From assembly GCF_963676685.1 (NCBI RefSeq), contig NC_092353.1, positions 8,770,207 through 8,834,206 of the forward strand: a DNA stretch of 64,000 nt, read 5' to 3'. The DNA comes from Mytilus edulis (taxonomy: Eukaryota; Mollusca; Bivalvia; Mytilida; Mytilidae). This document shows positions 33,417 to 44,848 of the stretch, one piece after another. The notes beneath the pieces were generated by a model. The model made no database searches, had not been told where the DNA came from, and saw nothing but the letters and a program-made list of their open reading frames with translations. The number at the start of each line of letters is the position of its first letter. The stretch's first letter is position 1. The translations under genes and the position numbers were made by a program.

Positions 33417-36400
33417 TTCAACATGTATGAGCAAGGTATACATTATAACCAATGCGAAGTTGACAAATAACTACAATTGACAATACTTCATGTAAATTAT
33501 GTAGCTAAAAGAATCGTTGGGCGTGTATCTTCGCCTATTAATAGCTTTACAACTAGACTTTTCTTTCTGTCATGATATTAGGGTATATTAGGTATGAGGA
33601 ATATGTAAAAAGATAAATTTATGTCAAGCCGACCAGAAAGAAGTAGCAGGAAGTCTATCCTTCATATTAATTGTAAAGAAATCCCAATCTAAGTGGGTAC
33701 TTTAAAACGTTATATACTTTATAATTTGATTATGCTGCTAGCAATTACGATTGTAATTATCATACACGACGATTAAGGTTAAGTAATAAAATATATCACA
33801 TGGGGTTAAAGACTTTTAAGGTAAAACAGGAAACAAATATGGAAAACATTTATATTCCAATTATCCATTCATTGTATCTTAGATTTAATTTTTTAATGTT
33901 TTCTTTTGATTCAATATAATAATTTGTCATTCAAAGATATATTGATTGCACTTTTATAAAAATAGTCCTCCCTAGTTCAGTATTTCAATAAAGGATTCCA
34001 TTTTATTAGAAGAAGAAATCCTGGGATTGTTTTCTGGTAACGATCCCTATACTAGACATAAGCTATAATTCACATGAATATATCAAATCAGAATAAAAGG
34101 GATATAGTTGGTGGTCATATCATGAAAATGTTTTTATGTGATTATTAAGATAGACAAGCTAACAAATATATTTTCCAAATGGAATGAATAGTATGTAGAC
34201 AATTTATTACACTGATCACAAATTGATATCACAGCTCAATACCAACATGTTTCTACTGTTCAATGTCGCCCTTCATTTAAAATAACAAATTTGACGTTAA
34301 ATTGGTGGAGATGTATTTAACACATATTTTGGCTTTGACCTGTATAATGAAATGCATGCTAATTTAAAAGGTTTGTGGAAGCTTAATTTTAATGCAATTT
34401 TTATGTAGCAACCTTTCTCATTGGCTAAAAGTTACCGTCAAATTCACAGTTGACCAAGGGTAACTAAAGAGGGACCCGCCATTTTGAATTGATTGGATCT
34501 AAAAATGTTCGATTACTACAACATTATCGAAAATAAAACAACACCATCCTCGAATTTACTGTTTTAATGTGATTTTATCAAAATTTAAATCGTAGAGGTA
34601 ACGTAATAACCTCCAGCCATGACGTCTTTGCGCTAAAATCATTCATGAATTTCGCGGAATCGTTTTGTATTTAAAAAATAAACATTTTTCAAGCTCAAAC
34701 GTAGTATTTCTTTTTGTAATGCATTAGAATCGGAATAACAGTACTGTAGTTAGAGAGTTGCCACCGTCAATTTTCATTTGACGGTCACAAATTTCGGTTT
34801 TACTGTTTCCGCTACGTATACGCGTCGCCAGTAAAACTACATTTGCAACGGTCAAATCGAAAATTGACGGAGGCAACCCTTAAACTAGGTCAATATCCCA
34901 ATGCGGCTCGAAATGAGGACCTTAAAAGTTATTGGTAAACAAAAAATCTCTATGTAGTGGTATTTGACACGTTATTATGATAAACAAGTGACTGGGCTTA
35001 ACCATTTGTGTTGATTTAAAAGTAGGGGAACATAAAATAAATGTGTATAACTATGGAGTTATTAAATGTGTTCAAAATATTAAATTTTCAAAGAACTTAT
35101 TGATTTAAAAAAGGGATTTTTTTTACCACGAGGAGTAGCATCACGAAAGGATTCATGGGGGTTTGATAATTTACAGAAAAAGTCATTTCACTTCGTACCC
35201 CGAAAATTTAACCACATATGTGAAAATGTCACAGCTTCGAAACGAGCTATCATACATAATATCAAAGTTTTGTGTATGAACTGAGCTACAGGAAAAACGT
35301 TACCATTACCTCCTATGTGAAAAAAAATTGAAGATATTGGCCCAACTACAGTACTGTTATTCTTTAAATGAATAAACGGAGAACAAAATGTATTTGCTAG
35401 CTGTAACTAGATAATAATAATACCCTCATATCATTCTGAGAGATTTATAGAGGTATCCAAGTACAAATGTGTTTATCTTTGGTAACATATATCAATTTCA
35501 GAGAGAAAAAAATACACTCTGCACAAAAAGTTAGTTCAGTTTATATTTAGCCATATCAACTTGTATTAAATAATGTTTGCTTTATTCTTTATGATTTATG
35601 GAAGTCACCAATTGCACAAAGTACTTCATCTTGAGTGCTTATATGACAAAAGTAAACTTCAAAGAAAAATGAAAACTCAATACTAAAAAGGTGAATTATG
35701 TCGAGACGTTCTCGTAAAAAGTATGTTCATGAATGCTTTTCGAAATGTTTACACACTATGATTATTAAATATTGTTAACACTCTTTGCTTTGGTCTATTT
35801 TTGTTTATTGTAATGATATTGTCAGCTTTATTCGACTCATGAGTATGAATATCACTTGGCTACTGTCGCCTCTATTTTAAAAAGCACAATAGTTATGCAT
35901 AGGGAGAAATAAAAATAACGCTATGATATTTTGATATTACACACCGAGATTATTAATAAAATGAAAAACAAACAATGAAACAAGCGTAAATAACTTACTA
36001 AGATTTCTACATCACATATTGTCATTTTTCAAAACATGCCTTCAACTTTATTTTGACGGTAACAGCTTGCCATAAGAGATACTTGTAATTGGAAATGTGG
36101 ATTTTGCTATTATATCACAATTTCCGTACTTATCGGTCCTCCTAGAAATATTTTATATCATTGTCGCAATTTCGAATTGGAAGGAAACTTTCCACTCATG
36201 AAATTGATAACCAGACATCCAGCGCACAGAAATCAATATACGAAATGTATATAATAAACCATGCCAGGATTCGTTTAAACTCATTGATTCGCAAATTATA
36301 TTTTTATTCCTAAAATCACAAAGACAAAAATTCTTTTCTATGGAATTTAGCTTTATTAAAGAAGAGAATACCAAGATTTTAAAAAGTATAAGAATTCTAG

Positions 36401-36902
36401 ATTTGAAGACAATAACAATCAAAACCAAGAAATAAACAATGACTCACAAAACCAAAGGACATTTACATCAACAGTTATAAATAACAAATAAGAAACAACA
36501 CGAACAGACTGATTAAGGTGACAATTTATTTGTAAGACAACTTTTCGTCTTCTTCTCGTCGTAATTAGTTAAGTGTCTGGTATTATAATAGCCGGTCTGG
36601 TCAATATGTATTTTGAGCTTTTCTTTGGATACCGCAGGAATTTATTATTTTCGGTATGTTATATAATATTTTGTCAGACATGTTTAGAATATTATTTTCT
36701 AACCGGTACCTCAATCAAAATTAAATATAGATTTGAAATGTTCTTTAGAGATAAAGATCTCGCCACATACGATAATTAACAAACAGATTGTGAGATGTTA
36801 TGCAAAAGGTAATATTGTTGTTTAAATTGTAATAATCAGTAGTATTTCTCTCACTATAACCATATGTAAATCTTTCATGTCTTATTTTTTTCTTTTTTAC
36901 AG
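33417..36902. other. Intergenic between TLR-b and TLR-c
   Basis: No gene. Candidate polyadenylation signal AATAAA at 33785 for TLR-b. A foldback lies at 34757-34877. The end (36885-36902) is a T-rich tract with TTTTTTACAG, acceptor for the TLR-c 5'UTR exon. Minus frame 36153-36428 has no motif. Confidence 0.45.
34757..34877. repeat. Foldback repeat
   Basis: The arm 34757-34792 (GTTGCCACCGTCAATTTTC...) pairs with 34841-34877 (...GAAAATTGACGGAGGCAAC), with a second inner pairing CGGTTTTACTG / CAGTAAAAC. The loop contains CGTATACGCG. Small MITE-like hairpin. Confidence 0.7.
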
Positions 36903-36993
36903 AAACTATCTTGATATCGTATAACTCTGCATTCGTCAAAATAACCCATCTATAATATTACCAAGGTCACTGGTGAATTAGATAATATTAAAC

Positions 36994-39428
36994 ATGCCAC
37001 GATTAGTTTACCTTATCATATTGCTGATTAATTTTACCGTATATGCGCATAAATGTCGGATAGTACAACAAGGTGATCAAATAATTGCTGATTGCACCAG
37101 GCTAAAATTAAGAGATGTTCCGACAGATTTACCGCTGCATATATCAGGTCTTGATCTGAGCTACAATCAAATTTCAATGATAAAAAACAATACCTTCTCA
37201 TCTTTTTCTAACTTGACGACATTAACAATAGATTCAAACAATATTCATACTTTATACGATGATGTCTTTAAAGGATTGGAAAATTTACGATGGCTTTCAA
37301 TGAAGCATAATCAACTTAACATATTTATAAAAATATTTGACATTGTAATTAATCCTTTATTACATATGCAACATTTAGACATTAGATACAATATAAATAA
37401 AACGTTAGGTATATCAAAGGAAATGATATATCCTTACTTTGGAGACATGTTTTATTTAACCGATGTATCTATGGATCTTGCGCAAGCACCTGTATTTAAG
37501 GTAAGTGGATTTGCAAAACTGTCGCAACTAAAAACAATCAAGTTTGCACGATGCTATTTGAACCAGATGTCGAATGACACCTTCATAGATTTACCATCAA
37601 CCATTACTGCAATCTACTTTAACCAGTGTGTCGGTAAAATATCGATTGTAGAGGCAGACTTTTTGAAGCCGTTCCCATCACTTATGATATTAAATATGAA
37701 TAGAGTAGCTATACAATTAGGAGATGCTTTACAACTCTTATATCCTTTCAAGAATACAAGAATGAACTCGATTATATTCAAACAAATCAGACCTCAGTTT
37801 CCTAAACCCGTTTTCATTACTCGTGTCATGATTCATTATTTGTGTTAAAACCATGGAACTGAATTGCTACTCATTATGAGAAGAGTTATCAATTTAAAAT
37901 ATTTTGACTGGTCATATAATGCAATCAACTACAACATTATCGATTACTGCAACATATACGTGCTGGAGAATGCTGCATATGCAAAAGAAGTTTATAGAGA
38001 AGGATGCCAAATAAAGTCTGCAGCTTCAAATGAATATAACTCAAAGTTAGAAAAAGCTTCAATGGTTGATGAATATAAATTCACGATTTATTTTCCAGGT
38101 AATCTTACTTTCCTTCGTGTTTCCCATTACATCACATCATATGTCGTGTACCTACTAAAAATATTTGTAGCCAACGCCAATAATCTAAGATATGTAGATT
38201 TCTCATAATGGCAGATAACACAGTTTCCTGAAATATATTCCGAGACTCCTTTTAATGTTAAGTATTTGGACATTTCTGGACTTAACTCAACAATACTTAT
38301 GCATGAGACGTCAATACCAGTTTTGAAAAATGTCCAGACAGCTATTTTAAAAAAATGCAATGCTTGGTCTAACAACGGGAAAAACAGGTAAAATATTCAA
38401 ACTATTTCCGACTGTGGAAAAACTAGATATTTCATACAACAATTTATGGTTTCTAGATGAAGATGCCTTTGAAACAAACTTAAATTTGTCAATTGTCAAT
38501 ATAGCACACAATTTACTGCCAGCTATACCTATAGCCGTGATGAATTTGCCTTTCTTAAGTAAACTGGATATAAGTTATAATCGCCTTCAAACAATAAATA
38601 AAACATTTAGAGACTGGATGGATGAGAAAAAGAAAAATCTATGGAGGAACGTTTAATTTGTCGGTCGAAGGGAACAGTCTAACATGCACATGCGAAACTT
38701 CCGGTTTTATAAGATGGCTTTTCAGTACAGATGTTATTTTTGATCGTGTCAATAAAAATTTCAGCTGCACGTTGACAAATGGATCGGAAAGTAATACAGT
38801 GGATGTACACAGAAAATTTCATCAACATTTTGGGGATTGCAAGAGCAAAAGTTGGTTGCGCCTTGGAATAGGACTTCTTGCTGCATTTGTCATTTTCACT
38901 GTTCCTCTTGCAATACTTTTAAATTTCCGATGGAAAAAAACTTATTGGATATATCGTAACTTTCGAAGAGTCGTAGAACATAGATTAGAAAGAAAATTTA
39001 ATTATGATATCTACTTGTCATATGCAAACGACATTTGTCAGTGGGTGCATGATGACTTCCTCCCAAAATTAGAGTGTGTATGGCACATGAAAGTATGCAT
39101 AGAGGACCGCGATTTTCTGATTGGCGTTGCTAAAGCAGATGAAATAGCAGATGCTATTGCTGGTAGTAAACATGCAGTATTTATCCTATCCGAGTCATAC
39201 AAAGACAACGAGTGGAACAAATTTGAAATTGAAAGAGTCAAATTCGAAAAATGCAGAAATTACTTGCAGAAAATAATCATCTTAGTAAAAGGAGCAACGG
39301 TCAATTGCGTTCCACATGAGTTCGATGACATTCTACAAAATGTCACTATAATAGACTGGGCTGATAACGAGACAGGCTGGGACAAATTACGAATGGCATT
39401 GTTTGCTGATTCTTTTCAATTCGAGTAA
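36994..39428 (+). pseudogene. Toll-like receptor pseudogene (TLR-c)
   Basis: Close relative of TLR-b in all parts, but broken at least four times: (1) deletions near 37845, a few bases plus about 133 bp relative to TLR-b, giving a stop at 37846; (2) nonsense TAA at 38206 where TLR-b has TAC (Tyr); (3) one extra A in the run at 38349; (4) a frameshift near 38630 in the last LRR. The original stop is also changed (TAA to CAA), adding three residues before the next stop. The 3' part from 38622 still has the C-terminal cap (LTCTCETSGF), membrane segment (LLAAFVIFTVPLAILL) and complete TIR (YDIYLSYAND, RDFLIG, GWDKLRM). The N-terminal signal peptide and 5'UTR acceptor (36902) are also intact. A TIR-only product would need an internal start; nothing shows one. 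Confidence 0.93.
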
Positions 39429-41699
39429 AAGTAGTTTTTGTCCGTACGTAAGTGATTGATTGAGTGTTGGTTGTGAGTAATTGATAAAAAAAAAACAGCC
39501 CTAATAATACATTCTGCATGATACAGTACTATAAATATCGTTTACAAATGTATTTTCTTCTGTCTCTGCTGTAAAAGTTTGACATTTCTTGTTTCTTTTA
39601 TTTTTTTTGCGATATACTTCTTAATAGTTATTTTAGTGAACCATTCGTATAATTTTGAATTACCAACTTGAAGAAAAAGCCATACAACATAAGAACAGTA
39701 AATTGCATAACTGAAATACAGTTTAGTATTTTTATTTACGTTTTTGAGAAATATCATTTGTCATCTTTTACTCGCCAAAAAATCTAACGATTTACCAAAA
39801 TTAATTTTCATGCAATATACTACGATATAACTGAAGGCAATTATCGATAATGATTATCTACTCTGAATTTTTGTACGTGTAGTTGTATTTTCTCATGGTA
39901 CATGATTTACTTGTTTTTATTTGTAGTACTGCCTTTCGTTCTAATTGTCGTATTCCGTTGTATATACAATGTAACCTGGTTTATCCGACACACTGGGAGA
40001 CAAGCATTAAATTTCTGATTAAGCAGGATGTCGGAATACTCAGGTTTTGTCTGCAAGGGAAGGCATATTTTGGGACCATGAAAATTTGTTGGTTAAAGCA
40101 GGATGTTGGAGTACTCATATGCCGAATTCGGCAGGTTACAGTTTACTACAATTATAAGCCAAGTATCATTAGAACTAGTGGTATGATATCAATTTCTTCA
40201 AAAAGCCGAGTAGTACGGCGTCATGTGCCGATATTAGATATTACTAATGTGGTCAATTTAGTGATCATTTTTTATAACCATTCATATAATTTAGGTATGT
40301 TATGTTTAGGATGAGATGATACTAGTTATAGATTGTGCACAACATTTTTGAAGTTTTGGGTTGTTAATGCTTTTCCATTTCTTTTTTATGATGTCCTCAA
40401 ACTATTTTGATTGGATCAAAACAACTAGTTTAAGAAATCTTGGGTAGGCAAATGATATACTAGTCAGGAGAAGTGGAGGAGCAATTACCAGGCCATGTTT
40501 GAAGTGGGACTTGTAAAAACGGGTATATACATTAAACATATATATAGCTCTTTAAAATTGGCCTGATCACGTCCCGTAATCGGCCTACACTAGATTATCA
40601 AAATGCTAGCCTTGTATAATTTACCACACGTATTTTAATAACAATAACAAATGGACGATTGTACGATACACACCATCCCCCATTTGTCTTGTACTAATAT
40701 AATCAACATTATAACAAGCTGTATAACACAGGGTTACACGATACAAGTAAATAGTATTAAATAATAGAAAAAGGTAGCGACATGAATAAACAAACTAAAT
40801 CAATTAAATGTGAACGGATTGGTTTTAAACGGGGAAACTTTAGTTTTATTAGTTGTATTGGGCCAATCCAGTTAATGTCTGCTGAAGAGGGATGAATGGT
40901 CCTTTCTGATCAGGTGTAAAATTTATACATCTTAGGGGTGTTATTTGGGTTTTTTTCATTTGACATATACAATTATACGCAAAAAAAACTTATGAGGGTC
41001 TTGCAGCAGTAGGTCATTTTTCCCATGACAGCCCATCCGCCCAATATGAACAGACACTTAAAGTCTTTATATCTGATAGGTCTTAATTTTTAGATCTGAA
41101 AGGTAGTTTTCATGATGTTTTTTCTGATACCTATGAAAAAAATCTTCCCATCCATCCCCACTTTTAACTAGAATTTAACTAGAATAGTCCGTTGGCTTCT
41201 AACAAGCTATTTGTAATCTATTATTACTCTTTGATGTTTTCTTAGTATCTTTTGTGTGTTTGACTCGATGTCGATCTGATGAATCTAGCCTATTCAATCT
41301 GATATTCATAGAATGTTCTAATGTTATGCTGCGACACCATGCACTTTTTCGCTGTTCATACTTGATTAATCAGTCCGTCGTTTTTTTCGTTTGAATTGGG
41401 ATTTTTATTTTGCATCTCATAATTTACTATACACTGAACACGGTATAGATAATGCGAAAAGCTGAAAGCCGTATAAATGTAAAGCTTTAAGTTTCGAATT
41501 TCCGAGTCTGGTTTGTTCACATATCCCTACCATGACTTCTTACTTGTATACAGATATGTATATCCCTGAATTCAAATGGTTGGTTTGGTTATATTATATA
41601 AAATATACAGGTACTGTGTTACTACGGTATATCTAAATTTCTTATAAAATATACATTGACAAGTTTATACATGAGGGTCTGCAGTCGGTCAATGTAACA
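39429..41699. other. Intergenic, with an unclassified repeat
   Basis: No gene. The 143-codon frame at 39883-40314 contains a duplicated motif (AAGCAGGATGTCGGAATACTC and AAGCAGGATGTTGGAGTACTC, 69 bases apart), which points to repeat DNA rather than a protein gene. Around 41350-41410 a piece of family 5 (ATTAATCAGTCCGTCG). Confidence 0.45.
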
Positions 41700-42075
41700 G
41701 CTTAAATGTTTACAAATAAAGGCAACAGTAGTATACCGCTGTTCAAACTCATAACTCCATGGACAATAACAAAATCGGGATAACAAACTAAAACTGAGGG
41801 AAACGCATTAAATATAAGAGGAGAACAACGACACAACACTACAATGTAACACACACAGAAACGGACCAAGCATCAGACAAAATCCCACGAGAATAACAAA
41901 TATAACATCAAAACCAAATACATGAATTTGGGATAGACAAGTACAGTGACACGTCTTATCGCAATGTCAATTTACACTCAAAAATAAGGGAAAACAAAAG
42001 ACGCAACGTTAAATTGTAACACATACAGAAACGAACTATAATATAACAATGGCCATATTCCTGACTTGGTACAGG
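41700..42075 (+). repeat. 'GACTTGGTACAGG' repeat, left part
   Basis: Runs from CAACAGTAGTATACCGCTGTTC to CCTGACTTGGTACAGG and continues after the MITE pair at 44217 (ACATTTTTAAAG...TGGTGGGTTGAACCTGG). The left half is present inverted at 60760-60960. Confidence 0.65.
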
Positions 42076-42523
42076 TTGCACTTTGTAAATACAGCTGTTT
42101 CTCAAAACACGCCTCTTTTGGGGAGTAATTGAATATTCATAGAAAATTAATTTTGTTTACATACTGGTTCCCAGTTATGCTCTCTGTGTTCCATATCGCA
42201 GAGACAGAACTTGGGAATGTTACCAGTAAATAAACACGTGCATATTGTTTACATTGAAATCTGTGGTAACCTTTCATTCGAGGTAGGGGTAGTTAAGAAG
42301 ATTAGTGCAAGTTTAAACTCTAAGAAGTTCAGGGCATATAAACGTTGAAAATATGCCGCACAGCCCTATATTTTGACCTTTAAAAAAAATTGTGATGCAT
42401 ATGAACTTTCAATTCTAGGATAAGATTTTTTTCAAAACTTCATAGTAAAAGTGGTACAGTTTTAGCCATTAAAGGAGTTCCTATGGGACATTGCATTGTC
42501 AATATTTACAGAAATACAACCTA
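42073..42523 (+). mobile_element. MITE copy 1 (451 bp)
   Basis: Ends are inverted repeats: left AGGTTGCACTTTGTAAATA, right (reverse complement) AGGTTGTATTTCTGTAAATA. Nearly identical to 43766-44216 (about two visible differences). No coding sequence. Left flank TAC, right flank TAT. Confidence 0.8.
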
Positions 42524-43765
42524 TATAGGGTGAAAAAGGGGAACATTCAGAATTTAACCAAATTTGCTTTATTTCACAGATTTTAAAGAAATTAACTCAA
42601 ATAAGAAGTTTTATAAATATTTAATGAAGATTGATAGAATCCTGGGCCTTAAATATGATGACTCAGCATAAATTAACAGTTTACAGTACGCATAGTTTAC
42701 TTAAAGTCCTGGATACAAAATTAAATCATAATATTTGCATATTTGTAAGTTACAAATGTAAATTGATAAGAAGTGCCTATATTTACTCTTCGCGGTCATT
42801 GAAACTCATAGATCCTTCCGGAATATTATTTATGGGGTATTTGTGTCCTTTCGATAACCCAAAAGTAAGCCGTAACACCTAAATCTGCTTTTTTTGTCAC
42901 CACGGCATAATAAATACAAGCTAGAAAAACAAAAATATCTCAAGAAAACTTACAATAGTGTGTTCTATCCTGAATATGTACTAAATATTCAAAATTGCTA
43001 GAAACAGCAGAATGATTTAGGAAATTTGAGGCCCCAGGGGCAAAAAACATAGAAAATTGCCTACCCCCTGGATCATAAAACAAATAATTTAACTTGTAAA
43101 TGCTATGATTTTATGATTTTAAAGTTCTTGATATAGAAAACAATAACTATGCTTAGAAGTTATGCAAAAATCAGATGTTAGCAGTCATCTCTACAACATT
43201 TTAAGTGAATTTATATCATAGACTGGTATCTGCATACATACAACTACTGCAAATATGGCTTTGTTTGAACACTTCTAGTTTATATAGTAGCTAAATTGTG
43301 TCAGATGTATGGTTACAGATGATACTGTTGTGACAAGAATTCTAAATTGACCATTTGAGGCAGAAAATGTGTTCTTTAATTGACAAATAGGCATACAGTA
43401 AGATGTGGACTGGAGATAGAGGCTGGATTGGATACTTTATATAATCTTGAATGTTGTAATGCTTGACTGCTAAACATTACATTTATGATATTCTGATATG
43501 CTTTCAATATGTTATCAAAACAATTTTTAACAGGTTCTAGGCATTTTTTATCAGAAAATATGCAAAAAGGGTAAGCTGGCAATAACTAAAGTCTTGTTTT
43601 CAAATTCTTTAAAAAATTGAAACAGGGGAGGGGGTATAAAATGTATAGTAAAGAAAAAATTAGAGCATACACAGTGATTTCTTTAAGACTTTAATTCTGA
43701 TAAATGAGTATTAATGTGAGAAAAACTGATTTTAGAGAGTTTTCTATTTGAATAAATGTCTGTAT
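42524..43765. other. Segment between the two MITEs
   Basis: 1242 bases with no recognised gene. TAT occurs at both inner borders. Short frames (42631, minus 43376) have no motif. Confidence 0.6.
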
Positions 43766-44216
43766 AGGTTGCACTTTGTAAATACAGCTGTTTCTCAAAA
43801 CACGCCTCTTTTGGGGAGTAATTGAATATTCATAGAAAATTAATTTTGTTTACATACTGGTTCCCAGTTATGCTCTCTGTGTTCCATATCGCAGAGACAG
43901 AACTTGGGAATGTTACCAGTAAATAAACACGTGCATATTGTTTACATTGAAATCTGTGGTAACCTTTCATTCGAGGTAGGGGTAGTTAAGAAAATTAGTG
44001 CAAGTTTAAACTCTAAGAAGTTCAGGGCATATAAACGTTGAAAATATGCCGCACAGCCCTATATTTTGACCTTTAAAAAAAATTGTGATGCATATGAACT
44101 TTCAATTCTAGGATAAGATTTTTTTCAAAACTTCATAGTAAAAGTGGTACAGTTTTAGCCATTAAAGGAGTACCTATGGGACATTGCATTGTCAATATTT
44201 ACAGAAATACAACCTA
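43766..44216 (+). mobile_element. MITE copy 2 (451 bp)
   Basis: Same family, length and orientation as copy 1. Left flank TAT, right flank TAC. Confidence 0.8.
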
Positions 44217-44290
44217 CAGGACATTTTTAAAGAAAAAAATGGTGGGTTGAACCTGGTTTTGTGGCATGCCAAACCTCCCCTTAAACGAGG

Positions 44291-44848
44291 TGAATAACTT
44301 TCATTTTCATATTGTTAACGAACCCACGTGCAACTGAGACGATTTTAACAGAACAATAAAATGTAAATAAATGTTGAAATAATTTGAGAAAATCATTCGC
44401 CACATGCAAATATTGAATTTGAAAAATAAATTGTTCATATACAAATATATGCTTGCATAAACATACGCATGTTGCATTATAAAATGTGCACATTGTTGTC
44501 ATTTTGTATAACGTAATAATGGAATTGTACAATGAAATGAGCAATTTAAATTTGTTTTAAAAAGACCACAGCCAAATGAAAAAATAGACAATAGGTTGTT
44601 CATATACGCGTGAAAAAAAACATAAGGATACTGTATTGTTACATTATGAGAAAGAAGTTCGTTTCTTGTTTATCATATCAATTCAGTGATCTCATTCTAA
44701 TTCATGTGATCACTTTAACGACAAAGTTTTTCAAAGCTGCCTACTTTTTGTCCTTGCATGATTTGAGTCTAAATATATATGTAAGTCTTGCATACAACTT
44801 CATTTATAAGCGATAGGCAATATGCACAAATTTGCAACCAAAAACTAT
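44291..44848. other. TLR-d 3' flank
   Basis: AT-rich, downstream of the minus-strand TLR. No gene recognised; short frames on both strands have no motif. Confidence 0.45.

Noticed and set aside
39883-40314. 143-codon plus-strand ORF
   Set aside because: Contains an internal repeat at DNA level and no recognisable domain or splice signals; treated as repeat DNA.
42073-44216. LTR retrotransposon with 451-bp LTRs
   Set aside because: Each 451-bp unit has its own inverted ends, there is no TG...CA border, no primer-binding site, polypurine tract or coding sequence. Kept only as an alternative in the finding.
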